NCBI RefSeq assembly: GCF_000715075.1
Contig: NC_134084.1
Span: 97,196,411 to 97,260,410, forward strand
DNA from: Nicotiana tabacum
Taxonomy: Eukaryota; Streptophyta; Magnoliopsida; Solanales; Solanaceae
DNA length: 64,000 nucleotides
Direction of reading: 5' to 3'
Position numbers and translations under genes: made by a program. The notes below the pieces were generated by a model. It worked only from the letters and a program-made list of their open reading frames with translations, did not search any database and was not told the DNA's origin. Of the stretch, positions 34,311 to 46,168 are shown in pieces (the first letter of the stretch is position 1; the number at the start of each line of letters is the position of its first letter).

Positions 34311-34710
34311 TATTCTGGTTTGTAGTAGAGATGCTTCGATTTTATTTGATCCAGGATCTACATACTCCTAAGTGTCATCTTATTTTGCACCGTATCTGGT
34401 CTTGCCTAGTGATGCTTTAAGTGCTCTTGTTTATGTTTCTACACCGGTGGGTGACTTTATTGTAGTAGATCGAGTCCATCGTTCATGTATAATTGTGATT
34501 GGGGGTCTTGAGACTCGTGTAGATTTGCTTCTTCTGGACATGGTTGATTTCGATGTCATATTGGGGATGGACTGGTTATCACCTTATCACGCTATCTTGG
34601 ACTGTCATGCCAAGATTGTAACCTTAGCCTTGCCAGGTTTACCTCGTTTAGAGTGGAGAGGGACTCCTGGTCATTCTACCCATAGTGTTATCTCTTATAT
34701 GAAAGATTGA
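34298..34710 (+). pseudogene. Aspartic protease pseudogene of element B
   Basis: The active site reads LFDPGSTYS near 34338-34366 followed by a TAA at 34369-34371, then VSSYFAPYLVLPSDAL. The downstream part 34372-34710 is open with DFDVILGMDWLSPYHAILDC and [13 protein letters not shown]. It ends in TGA after SYMKD. Confidence 0.85.
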
Positions 34711-35640
34711 TGTATGGTCGTGAAGGGGTGTTTGGCCTATTTGGCCTATGTTCGTAATTCTGGTGTTGAGGTTCCTTCTATTGATTCTGTGCCCATTGTT
34801 CGTGAATTTCCTAAGTTATTTCCTTCAGACCTACCGGGTATGCCACCTGACAGGGATATTGGCTTTTGCATTGATTTGGCTCCGGGCACTCAGCCCATTT
34901 CTACCGGCCGTATCGTATGGCCCCGCCTAAGTTTAAAGAGTTGAAAGAGCAATTGCAAGTCTTTCTTGAAAAAGGCTTCATTTGACCTAGTGTCTCGCTT
35001 TGGGGTGCGCCGGTGTTGTTTGTTATGAAGAATGACGGATCGATAAGAATGTGTATTGATTACCTGCAGTTGAACAAGGGTACAATCAAGAATAAGTATC
35101 CATTGCCGAGGATTGATGATTTGTTTGATCAGCTTTAAGGTTCCAAGGTATTTTTGAAGATTGACTTGAGATCTGGCTACCATCAGTTGAGTATTTGGGC
35201 ATCCGATGTCCCTAAGACAGTTGTCCGCACTCGATATGGGCATTATGAGTTCTTGGTGATGTCATCCAGATTGACAAGTGCCCCAGCAGCTTTCATGGAT
35301 TTAATGAACCAAGTGTTTAGACCTTACTTGGATTTGTTCGTGATAGTCTTCATTGATGATATTTTGATCTATTCCCGTAGCCGGGAGGAGCATGAGCAAC
35401 ATCTGAGAGTTGTTCTTCAAACCTTGAGGGATAGTCAGTTGTATGCTAAGTTTTCGAAGTGTGAGTTCTGGTTGAGTTCAGTTGCATTCTTGGGTCATGT
35501 TGTATAAGCAGAGGGTATTCAGGTAGATCCGAAGAAGATAGAGGCAGTCAAGAACTGGCATAGACCAGCATCAGCTATAGAGATCCGAAGTTTCTTAGGA
35601 TTGGCAGGCTACTATCGTCGGTTTGTGGAAGGGTTTTCCT
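34711..35640 (+). pseudogene. Reverse transcriptase pseudogene of element B
   Basis: Open 34714-34944 ([15 protein letters not shown]) until one base is lost near 34905 (TCTACCGGCCG). The new frame runs on with stops near 34984, 35138 and 35505. It keeps [22 protein letters not shown] and the catalytic [12 protein letters not shown] near 35350-35385 with both Asp. The connection region includes [10 protein letters not shown] and [15 protein letters not shown]. Confidence 0.9.
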
Positions 35641-36301
35641 CTATCGCAACCCCGATGACCGGGTTGACTGAGAAGGGTGCCCAGTTCATATGGTCGAACG
35701 AGTGTGCGGTGAGTTTTCAGAAGCTCAAGACAGCTCTGACTATGGCACCGGTGTTGGTCTTGCCCATAGGTTCAGGGCCTTATACAATTTATTGTGATGC
35801 ATCTCTTATTGGGCTTGGTGCGGTGTTGATGCAGGATGACAAGGTCATTGCCTATGCTTCGTGGCAGTTGAAGATTCATGAGAAGAACTATCTGTTTCAT
35901 GACTTGGAGTTAGCAGCCATTATTCATGCATTGAAGATCTGGAGGCATTATCTGTATGGCGTGGCATGTGAGGTTTTCACGGATCACAAGAGTCTGCAGT
36001 ATTTGTTCAAACAGAAGAAGCTAAATTTAAGGCAGAGAAGGTGTTTCGAGCTATTAAAGGACTCTGATATCACCATCTTATATTATCCGGGAAAGGTCAA
36101 TGCTGTGGCCAAAGCTTTGAGTAGGAAGTCAGCCAGTATGTGCAGTCTTGCTTATATTTCGGTCGGTGAGAGACCGCTTGCTTTGGATATTCAGGCTTTG
36201 GCCAATCGGTTCATGAGATTGGATGTTTCTTAGCCCAGCCATGTGCTAGCTTGCACAATCGCTCGTTCTTCTTTATTGGAGCATATCCGAGATCGGCAGT
36301 A
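35641..36301 (+). pseudogene. RNase H pseudogene of element B, cut by element C
   Basis: The 210-codon open stretch 35601-36233 covers the whole domain: [48 protein letters not shown], then the linker [15 protein letters not shown]. The catalytic D, E, D residues are present. It is stopped by TAG at 36231 and interrupted by C at about 36302 just after RDRQY. The best-preserved RNase H in the window. Confidence 0.9.
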
Positions 36302-39300
36302 TGTGTGAGCACGTGATTTTTTCCCTATATGAATTACTCCTACAAATTCAAAATAAAATAATTCTTTCCATTGTTCGCAATTTTGTGGATTTTTGTGGCA
36401 TTTTCTGTTAATTGTTTGCATTTGTCTGTGCATATTTATTCTATTTAATTAATGAAAATATAAAATATGTTGCATTTGCATTTAGGATTTAACTTTGCAC
36501 TCTTGAATTAAGTAGTAAGTTGGTTATTTTATAAGAATTGAAAAATCACAAAATAGTTATATTTGCACTTTTAGTTTTAATTTTTGAACTTTGGTAGTTT
36601 TTCCTTTAATTTGGTTTTAATTAATTGTGGTAATTATTAGAGTTAATTAATTCAATGTGGTAGGGTTAATTTGATATAGGATTTAGTTTGGGTTTTACTT
36701 TATTTATTTGAAAATGTTTAATTAAAAGAGTTTGAAAATAAAAGAATTAATTTGGAAAGAATGAAAAGGAAAAGAAAGAAATCAGTTTTGGGCCAAATCC
36801 ATAAGCCCAAACCTTCTGGCCGTCCAAAATACCCTTGACCCACCCCTAACCTGGTCCAAACCCAGGAACCAACCAAACGGCATCGTTTCGTTAAAGTTTT
36901 GATCTGATCCGTTGATCGTGCCTAGATCCAACGGACCAGAACTGGCCCTTCCCCACGTATAAAAATGTCCGAACCCTCAGACCCCCCCCCCCTCGCTCGT
37001 CGTCACCAACACCCTCAAAGACCCCAACGTAACTCCACCATGCATCGCCGCTGGAAATCGCCCTACGGCGGCGGTAGGTCTCCGATGGCCACCAAATTCA
37101 CACCCTAGCTCCCTCCCCTTCTCCTCATTCCAAATCTACACCCCTTTTCCCTCGAATCACACCTGAATTTCTCGAATCTGGCTCAGAAGCTCCAAACCCT
37201 AATCCGCCGCCCTATTTTTCCACCGCCTCAACCGGTGGAGCCACCTCCAACCACTCCCAAAATAACACCCCATGACCTCCACGACCCCCTCCTCCCAAAT
37301 CGTGTACTCGTTTCCCTCGAATCTTTCCAGAACCCGTCGCATCTTGATTTGAAGTGTGAAACCCTAAAAACCCAAAATCCGATTTTGTGCATGCAAGGGC
37401 TATTTCCCCGATTTTGTTCAAGGATGATTTATCATGAAACAATGATGGTCGCTGGTTCTTGACAAAGAACAAGCTATTAACATTATTCTGGGATAAATTG
37501 GAAATCCAGTGTTGGTGTCGAGTTTAGTCGGTAAGCTTCTTTATTTTTCTGTCCATTTCTATCACTTCACCGTCTTCCTCTTCTTTTCTTATCCTTTTTC
37601 TTTAATTAATTTTATTCTGACTAAAAGTTGATAAAAGTTTTAAACCTAGGTTTTCATTTTGGTGTTCGTATTTATTCTGTGTGTTCTCCAATTTTCTTTT
37701 CAACTTTGTCGTCAGTTTTGATTGACTTGTGTGTGTTTCCTGTTTAGCTTTATTTAGGTCACAATTTTTGATTCTTCTAATTATATAATTAGCTGTGGTT
37801 GATTAGGTAATATAGTTTAATTATAGTTCATCAGTTAGCCTAAAAAGAGAAATTAGTCATTTAGCTAGAATTTTAGTTTTAAAATCTCCCAAGTAATTAT
37901 TGATTGATTAAAATGAGCTTCTGGTTTTTTTGGGCCTTGAGGCCATTCTCAACCCCACTGCAAAAGCCTTTTATGTTTTGGGTCAAGATTGACCCATATC
38001 TGCTTTGGGTTCAGGGATAAAAACAGGGCAATTAAGGGTTAGTTTGGGTAAAAGATATAGGGAATCTTGAGTAACAGAATTCAGAAACTTCTAGGAAAGT
38101 AGGGTGGGGGCTTATATGAAATCTGATATTTTAAACTAAGGGCTTTTGAGAAAAAACAAAAATATAAAAAGGGTCCAGGTGCAAATATGATCCTCCTTTA
38201 GCTGCCCTAGTGCCTTGCCTATAAAGGCAGCTTTTCTTGCCTTTGAAGGCAGAGATTTCTGAGAGCTGAAATCTAGAAAATATAGAAAAACTGCAAAAAA
38301 GATCTACTGTTTCATAGGGGATTAGAAGAGATAGAGAATACAGAAAATAAAAAGCAGCTGAAATGTCATAGAAATTGACTGTTCCATTGATTTCTATTCT
38401 GTTCTGATGCTTGAGGTTCATTTTTCTGAAGTCATTTTTGATTCACATGAGGCTAGGGAAGGTTTAATTTAATATCTAAAGTTGGTTGAACCGAGTCTGA
38501 TTCTGGAATTATGTTCTAAGCTAAATCTAGGGTTCAACATTGGGTTTGATTACTGTTTGATATCTCTTCCTTGTTGATTCTGGGCTGACCTACTGCTGCT
38601 GTTATTGACTCCTTATTCCCCTTGTTTCCTTCTTGATTTCCAAGTACACATTCCTGATTCTAGACATGTAAGAAGGGTTCATGTGTTTTGAAGAAATGAA
38701 GAGTTCCGAGCCTTATAGATGTTTTCCCTCTGTCCTGTTTTTTACATGATTTATCCATTTATGCTATCTATTTTGGTACGTTAAATAATGATATGCCATG
38801 AGCATTAAAAATTCACTTTAAGATCTGTATTTAGGACTCTTATTTGCACTTGTTAACTTTAGTTGGTATTGAGTTATTTCCCATGAGTATGGATGGTTGC
38901 ATTGTTGTCACATTAGCATGAAGTAGCTAGTTTAATAGAATTGTCCAGAAATACATAAAGTAATCCCTGAAAGTGGCTGTCTAGACCATTGTTCTGTCTT
39001 TTAAATTAAAAGCAAGCACTTGTTTCGATAGATATAATGCTAAGTTTGAATTTGAATTATGATTTTTCTGCTGTAATGCTAAGTGACAGATAAATTGTGC
39101 AAAGGTTTATTAGTGCGTGAAGGGGTTTTGTTTTAACCTGAGAATATATGTTGACATTCAAATGATTTTGCAAGTGTGTTTTAAATTAATTAATGGTTGG
39201 GCCAGAGTCAGAAATGCTCATAAACACCGTGTATGCTTTAAATGTTGGTACTGAGGCGCTCATCTGGGCTATCAGCATTAGCCCATTTGTGCAAGATTTT

Positions 39301-40210
39301 TTTTAATCGGTAGACTTTCGATTTGGGGCCTCGCGAGCAGGCCCAGCTATGATCCAGGCTTGTCCTCTCGTTTCACATTTGGACATCGAGTTCACCACTT
39401 GTTTGTCAACTGTGACGGTCATCAATTTTATCTTAGACCACGGCTTGAAATCAGTTAAGAATTCCTTGCGGCTTTAATCAATTAGTAAGATCCTTGGAAA
39501 TGATTGGGGTGAGCCATATTATATGATACAAGTAGTTTGTGGCCCTCATATGTGTTAGTTTAAAACCTTTTAAATAAAGTGATTCGAGGTGTGCCGTGCC
39601 AAATAAAATAACAATTGCATGGCCTTCGTATTAATATAGATATAAAATGACAAATGTTCGTAGTTTGCTTTAGGCATATTTAATACACTATCGTGATTGT
39701 GTAGAACATAATTACGATTTCTTAAAAAGAGTATGCGTTCGCGCAACTTCGACTAAATTTTCTTAAAGTGTCATTAATTGTGGACACATTCGCGTGACAC
39801 GATTTTTAACACGGCAAACAAGCGGGTACATGTACGCGTGACTTGTTTCAAGACGTTTTCTTAATTAAAGGAGGTAAAAGCACATAGGTTTTAAAACGAG
39901 TAATTAAACAATTTTAATAAGCCAAGTATGATCAAAGCGACCGTGCTAGAACCACGGAACTCGGGAATGCCTAACACCTTCTCCCAGGTTAACAGAATTC
40001 CTTGCTCGGATTTCTGGTTCGTAGATTGTAGTACAGAGTCAATCTTTTCCTCGATTCGGGATTTAAACTGGTGACTTGGGACACCACAAATAATATCAAG
40101 GGGTGACACTGAATTTTAAATAATTAATCTTGTTTCGATGGTCCTTTAATTGGAAAAACTCCCTTATATTTATACCCTTTACGGGGTATAAGTAAAAAAG
40201 AGGTGTGAAA
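36302..40210 (+). repeat. 5' LTR of element C
   Basis: It begins TGTGTGAGCACGTG and ends near GAGGTGTGAAA, just before the primer site; the expected terminal CA is not seen in either LTR. It matches 54213-57978 along almost its whole length. By eye, sampled stretches differ at about 3-7%. It contains a TATA box (36958), a run of C residues (about 36982-36992) and a cytosine-rich leader. Confidence 0.92.
36958..36965 (+). promoter_or_regulatory. TATA box of the C 5' LTR
   Basis: TATAAAAA, conserved as TATAAAAA at 54715 in the other LTR. About 20 bp downstream begins CAGACCCCCCC and a long pyrimidine-rich leader, a plausible transcript start. Confidence 0.65.
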
Positions 40211-40214
40211 GCTC

Positions 40215-40232
40215 TGGCAACTCTGCTGGGGA
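40215..40232 (+). other. Primer binding site of element C
   Basis: TGGCAACTCTGCTGGGGA follows the LTR end by about four bases. Ogre elements are reported to use a tRNA-Arg primer, and this sequence fits that class with one apparent change (GCAACT where GCGACT is common). Confidence 0.75.
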
Positions 40233-41446
40233 CCGAACCCAGCATCTCTGGCTCAGGGTTCAGAATTCGAGCTTATTAATATGATTTTGCTTGGCTTTAT
40301 TTATTGTTGATATTACTGTATTCTGTGAACCTTTTGTGCTAAATGCTATCTGTTTACTGCTTTAATATTATTTGAATTGTATATAACTGTCTTCTTATGC
40401 CGCCTCTCTGAGTCTTCTGAAAATGGTGCACACGTTCGCGTGGCCCGTTTTTTTGTAGAAATTATACCAAATAGAACGAGGTTGGGCAAGGGACAAGGCC
40501 GGGTAGACTTCAGTGCTCCCGGTACGTCGCCCCGTCTTCGGCCCTAGTTGTCTGCTCGGGTACCCAAGTCTGGAATAAAACCCCAGGATTTAAACCTAAA
40601 AAACACAGGTTCATGTCGGATCCCTAATAGAAGAGTTTGTTTGCATCACGTACATTTGACTTAGGGGACTCAACCTAGGGGATGGGTCCGTCTAGGACAG
40701 GTATGCTCGAAACAACAGACCATCCTGATGCATTCTATGTGTTACGTGTATATTTATTTGTTTTGGTTTGCATGCTGACCGGCTAGGGAAAATAAAGCAA
40801 AACGAAAAAACCAAGAGTGATCTAGGGAAGGAAATAAAGCCCGGTTCTAAAGAAAACCCCGGTATTTGAAAAACGTCCCGAAGCTCTGCCAAAATTTTTC
40901 AAAAAAAAGTTATTTCAAAAGAGTCAAACACTGTGTTCTTCCAAATGTGTCAAAACTAACCGAACTATGCAGGTCTGATTCTCACCCGATGTGGGATGCG
41001 TAGGCAACCTACATAAGGATCGGCCTTATTTTTGGAAAAAAAAGAAGAAAAAGAGAGTCAGTGGTCAAGTGAATACAGTCTGGATTTTGGTCAAAATAAG
41101 TCGATCCAGCTTCGGCAATGTCTTAAACCGTTCTTGCCGAGATAGTCTCAGAGTATTTTTTTAGTTGTCGAAAGGCTATTTTCATAAAAGAATGGAGAAG
41201 TTTGTGAAGGGTCGTAAAATAATCCCCCCGGCCTCAAAATTCATGTGAAAATGGGAAGGGGCCGCATTTTCAAAAACAGACACTTGGCTAAAAAAGGCAT
41301 ATAGGGGAAGAAATCATGGGCCTTTGATTTGTTTTTTTTCTTTTCTTCTTTTCTTTTCTCACTCTTTTTCTTTTCTTCTTCAAAAAACCTATTTACAAAA
41401 GGGTCCACTCGAGTCAACCCTAACCTTAACCTTCCACAGGAACAGA
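40233..41446 (+). other. 5' untranslated leader of element C; no gene
   Basis: About 1.2 kb with no convincing coding frame. It contains the first copy of a recurring motif (40962-41028), followed by a purine-rich patch at 41034-41058. It ends at the ATG of ORF1. Confidence 0.7.
40962..41028 (+). repeat. Recurring GAACTAYG...CGTAGGCAAC motif, copy 1
   Basis: Shared blocks are GAACTATGC, GTCTGATT, GATGCGTAGGCAACCT and AAGGATCGG. Related copies are at 43722-43790 and 51502-51564. Adjacent purine-rich patch downstream. Confidence 0.8.
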
Positions 41447-43512
41447 ATGAGTACCATCCAAGATCCGCTAGAAGTGGTCAGGGAACATGCTCAGTTGCAC
41501 TTGCGTATGTGGTGGAATGATCTAGATGAAGATGGTCAGAAATGGGTGAAAAAACAATTGGGTACTCTTATAAACATTTTTGAGATCAAACCACGGGAAG
41601 ATCTGATCAAGGCTTTGGTAACTTTCTGGGATCCTGTCCACAACGTCTTTCGCTTCTCGGATTTTAAGATCACCCCTACATTGGAGGAGATAGCCGGGTA
41701 CATTGAATTCGGACTGGATTTGAGGAAGCAACAACTTATATTTCTAAGGGCTCCATCGGTGCACAAGTTCTTTGACCTCCTGAACATCAGTAAGCAGACG
41801 AATAAAGAACGTGTGAGCAATGGATGTTGTGCTTTCCATTTCTTATACTTCAGGTTCGGGCACTCTGCTGGTTTAGAAACACATGAAAAGGGTCTGAGCA
41901 ACAAACAAGACAAGGGCCGTTGGCAAATTCATCGCCGGTTCGCATTTATTGTGGCATTCTTGGGGATCATGGTTTTTCCAAATGAGAAAGGGACGGTGGA
42001 TATTCGTATTGCTAGAATTGCACAAATCCTCACTACCAAGGAAGATCATACACTTGCCCCGTTGGTGCTGACAGATATTTATCGAGCATTGACTTTATGC
42101 AAAGCAGGGGCTCAATTTTTTGAAGGTTGCAGCATCCTTCTGCAAATGTGGTTGATTGAGCACCTTCACCATCATCCCAGATTCATGACTTATGGTTCGA
42201 GCCCGAATAACTTCATCACTAGTTACGAGCAGAGGTAAAAGATTACAACGCACTAGAAGGGTTTGAAGCATGGGTTTTTCACTTGAAAGTTCTTAACGTA
42301 GGTCAGGTCGAGTGGACTATAGGATGGCTCCCGAGGATAGAAGCCATCCATATGACTTCTACCAAAGGCTACCTGAGGTTAATGGGCGTAAGGAGTATTC
42401 ATCCATATGCACCGCAGAGGGTCTTGAGGCAATTGGGAAGGTATCAGATTGTGCCTGAAGATGAAGATCTAAGCACCTAGGTCATAGAATTACATCAAGA
42501 AGATGCATTGCCTGAGGCCATAGTTAAGCAGGATTGGAATAACTGTCGGTATCTAAAAAATGGCACCCAGATACCAGACATCGCCAGGGGGGAAGTAGAT
42601 CCAAACTATGTTGCTTCGTTTGAGAAAATGTCTAACGTAAATAACGAGCCAGAGCCCGAAAGGCCCGCCAAAAGGCCTCATGTTCAAGCCTATTATGATA
42701 AAATTCAGGAGAGGTTAGCCTGGGGGGAGAAGGAAAAGGAATATAAGGCCATCATCTATGATCTACGAGAAGAGTTGAGAAATGTCACCTTCAACAATGA
42801 TTTGCAGGCACAAGAGGCCGAAGGTGAGAGGAGAATATTGGTACGAGAAAATGAAGCTCTCAGAGCTCAGGTTCGACAGTTGAAAATCGAAGCCAAGAAC
42901 CCAGGCCGAAGCAGGAAAGATGAAAGGCTCATTTATAACCTTACTCAAAAGGTACGTGACTATGAAGATGACTTGCAGAGAGCTGAGTCTGAACTAGCAA
43001 AAGCACAGGCAAGGTTGGCTAAAAGCGCCAAAAGGCGTGCCGCTTTCGTTCAACAGATGAAAGAAAGATATGAAAAAGGGGTCTCAGGTTGGGGAAAGGC
43101 AATTGGCAACCTCGAGGGTGAAATGGCTAAACAAGCCAAAAATTTTAAGGCTGAAAGAGAACATTGTTACGCCTTAATGGCACGGCTAGAAAGAGACTGG
43201 CAACAACTCCAAGAGCAGAACCAGGTAGCCAAACGAACTTCGGAAGCCAGAACCGAACAGATTGGGCATTTTTTGCAAGAGAAGGGCGTCATAAGAGAGA
43301 GAGTTAAAAGGGTCGCCAACTACATCGCGATGAAGTGCAGTAGCTGTGAGGATATGACTAGATCTATGTTCTTCGCTACTATGATGATTTTTGTTCGCCG
43401 GGTAAGGGAAGATCTCTACCAGCTCCAAGGGGATTTAGCGAGTCGGCCCGCGGCGAGGCCGAATGATGCCCCACGGGTCCCAGGGGCAATTGAGGCAGTG
43501 ATGTATTTGTGA
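41447..43512 (+). pseudogene. Ogre-type ORF1 (broken by one frameshift and one stop)
   Basis: The start chosen is ATG at 41447 (MSTIQDPLEV), the first that opens into conserved-looking sequence. Residues about 20-260 (WWNDLDEDGQKW, ALVTFWDPVHNVFRF, ITPTLEEIAGYI) resemble the plant-mobile-domain or DUF7745-like domain by eye. The C-terminal 330 residues are charged and rich in predicted coiled coil (EGERRILVRENEALRAQVRQ). A one-base shift near 42229-42240 and a TAG at 42478-42480 break it; otherwise it is open, about 690 codons. Its role in Ogre elements is unknown. It has no viral Env or movement-protein features I can see. Confidence 0.8.
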
Positions 43513-43721
43513 TTTCTTGAGTCTGTATTTTCTTTCCGTTAAAGCCTGCCAGTTTGTCTTGGAGTCTGTATTTCTTTTATCAGAGTATGTGGATTGTTTG
43601 TTTTTCGAGTCTGTATTTCGTCTTTCATCAAAGTCTGGTAGTTTTTGTTTAAGTTTATTTCTGAGTCTTATTATGCAAAATTGAAAATTCCAAATAAATG
43701 TTTTATTGTTTTTATCTCCAA

Positions 43722-43790
43722 GAACTACGCTTGGTCTGATTCATGCGAGGTCATGATACGTAGGCAATCTCCATAGGATTCAACCGTAAC
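43722..43790 (+). repeat. Recurring GAACTAYG...CGTAGGCAAC motif, copy 2
   Basis: GAACTACGC, GGTCTGATTC and GATACGTAGGCAATCT are in the same order as the other two copies. An A/G-rich tract follows immediately. Confidence 0.8.
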
Positions 43791-43795
43791 CAAAT

Positions 43796-43930
43796 AAGGA
43801 AAAGAGAAAGAAAATAAGAGGAAAAACAAGAGAGTAAAGAAAAGAAAAAGAGCGGAGATACAAGAAAGAAAAGAGAGAAAATAAGAGAGAATAAAAACAA
43901 AGAGAGAACAGAGACAATTGAAAGTAAGAA
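43796..43930 (+). repeat. Purine-rich tract after motif copy 2
   Basis: About 130 bp, nearly all A and G (GGAAAAGAGAAAGAAAATAA-like), low complexity. Confidence 0.85.
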
Positions 43931-44139
43931 AGGTCGGGATGACGCATGCAACCGATCAAATACATGATAAAGACGGTTAACTGTTCAGGTGCATTCATGC
44001 CCAATGTGCGGTTACCAATTTGTTAAAGACTAATCGCTAACAAGGTTGTTGTTTGATGTATTCAGTCCAGGCAGGTGGTTAGTTGATTGGCATTCTGGCA
44101 ACTCACTCATACAACACCCGATCAAAAGACAGGCTGAAT

Positions 44140-46168
44140 ATGGCCAACCAAGAACCGGAGACAAGTATTGTTGACCCGTCAAAAGAGGTGGAAGAACTAG
44201 ATGTTAATGCAATAAAGGAAGATATGTATAAGTTAAAGAAGCAGATGGCTAAAATGTACCAAGCCTGGGCAAAGGGGATCCACCACCGGTTTATCCCGCC
44301 AACCCTGCTTATATCCCACCATTGGCCCAACCTCAGGAGCCTCCCACTGTGAACTCATCTCCAGCCTTTCCCCTCTACCAACAACGCTATGACGCCACTT
44401 CCCACACTTCTGAAGCTTCACCACCCAAACAAGTCCCATACCCTCCTCCGCCAATTACACCTATTTTTGTGGCCCCTCCACCTGCTACATTACACCGATC
44501 TTCCAGTGAACCTCTGTTTCAATCTCACGACAACCAGTACTATCCCCCTGAACCCACCTTCAAAGTTCCAGAACTATATTCTTGCACCCCTCATCTTGAT
44601 CTCCTGGCAGAGATCGAGAAGCCACCCAAAAATCTCGAGCATGAAGAGATGATCAGAAAGGTCAAAAGCTTAGAACAATTGTTCTGAGATATGAGGGGAT
44701 TGGGAGGACAAATAAGTGTGGCCTATAAGTATTTATGTCTGTTCCCAGATGTTCAATTGCCAGCAGGGTTCAAAATGCCCAAGTTTGATCTGTACGACGG
44801 GCATGTTGACCCAATAGCACACTTAAGAGGATTTTGTAGCAAGATGAGAGGAGCAGGTGGAAAAGATGAATTGCTAATGGCATATTTCAACCAAAGTCTG
44901 AGTGGATCGGCCTTAGAATGGTATACCAGACAATATCACAACAGGTGGTACACATGGGACGATTTGGCCCAAGCTTTTGCCTGCCATTTTCAGTACAACC
45001 TCAAAATTATCCCAGATCGCTATCATTGACAAAGATTGAGAAGAAGCCCGGTGAGAGCTTCAGGGAATATGGATTCCGTTGGAGAGAGCAAGCAGCAAGG
45101 GTTGACCCTCCGATGAAAGAAAGTGAGATGGTTGATTATTTCTTACAGGCTTTGGAACCCACTTATTTTGGTCACTTGGTGTCAGCAGTAGGTAAGTCCT
45201 TTAATGAAGTTGTAAAAATTGGAGGCATTGTTGTGGAAGGACTCAAGTCCAACAAAATCATGAGTTACTCAGCAATCAAGGCGACCACCCAGACCATTCA
45301 AAACGGTACTGGAGGTGTACTAGGGAAGAAGAAGAAAGTGGATGTTGCTACAATTTAGTCGGGAGCCTACAGAAATCCCCCTGGGACAGGTGTCCGACCA
45401 AATCAAGCCTTTAAGAATGAGAGGTTACAGAAACAGAAGACCTTCACTCCTATGGGAGAATCATATGTTAGTCTATTTCACCGACTGAGACAGTTGGGTA
45501 TGTTGAATCCGGTCGAGGCCAAACTGCCGAATCCCCTTCCCAGAAATCTTGACCGCTCGGTAAGTTGTGAGTATCGTTCGGGGATGTTGGGTCACGACAT
45601 AGAGAAATGCTAAAAGTTGAAAACAGCTATTCAAGAGCTCATTGATACTAATCGGATTGAGGTCCAAGCCACAGAGGCACCCAACATCAACCAGAACCCA
45701 TTGTCGGCCCATCATGAGACCAATATGAATGAGATAGTGCATAAGGGAGGGGAGCCTAAGAAGCCTTCGCAAACCGTCATGATGATTCGGGCTAGTAAAG
45801 CCAAGCTATTTGAAAAGTCAACAAGTGAGAAGTCTGTGATCAAGTTGAATGGGGCAAATAATGAACCATCCGTGGAGGTCAAGAAGGGGTCCTCAAGTGA
45901 CGTTGTAGGAAAACACCAAAGAGCAAAAGTGGTTGTGCCAGGAGTGACGAACAAGCCTGTGGTAATTGTGAAGGGCGCCCCCACAAATCCTGTCGTTATC
46001 AAACTAGTAACTCAATTATCGATAGTCAACAACAAGGTAGTCCCATGGAATTATGAACGAGTGACAGTGACTTACAAGGGAAAAGAGGTTAAAGAAGAAG
46101 TGTGTGAGACTCATGGTTTGACTCGATCGGGGAGATGCTTTGTCCCCGAAGAGTTGATAAAAGCATAG
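44140..46168 (+). pseudogene. gag pseudogene of element C
   Basis: First good ATG at 44140 (MANQEPETS). A short coiled coil (KEDMYKLKKQMAKM) is followed by a proline-rich stretch (44330-44480). The capsid core includes FKMPKFDLYDG near 44768, SGSALEWYTRQ near 44899 and EKKPGESFREYGFRWREQA near 45046. A CCHC-like zinc motif is at 45567-45610 (CEYRSGMLGHDIEKC). Lesions: frameshift near 44275, TGA at 44685, frameshift near 45020, TAG at 45356, TAA at 45611, TAG at 46166. From about 45030 the frame is the same as protease, so gag and pro form one reading frame. Confidence 0.85.

Larger units (their letters stand above)
43513..44139 (+). other. Non-coding spacer between ORF1 and gag of C
   Basis: It contains three short GAGTCTGTATTTC repeats (43518-43625), the second copy of the recurring motif (43722-43790) and an A/G-rich tract (43796-43930). 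Apparent - strand open frames here (43751-44004) are phenylalanine/serine-rich mirrors of the purine tract. Confidence 0.75.

Noticed and set aside
36982..37470. Host gene with a proline-rich first exon
   Set aside because: The same sequence occurs at 54740-55230, the matching place in the other C LTR.
41329..41446. Extending ORF1 upstream to 41324
   Set aside because: The upstream part is a Phe/Ser run from a pyrimidine tract; the ATG at 41447 begins conserved-looking sequence.
45712..46002. - strand frames opposite gag and protease, also 46933-47433
   Set aside because: Shadows of the + strand Gag-Pro frame with no domain of their own.
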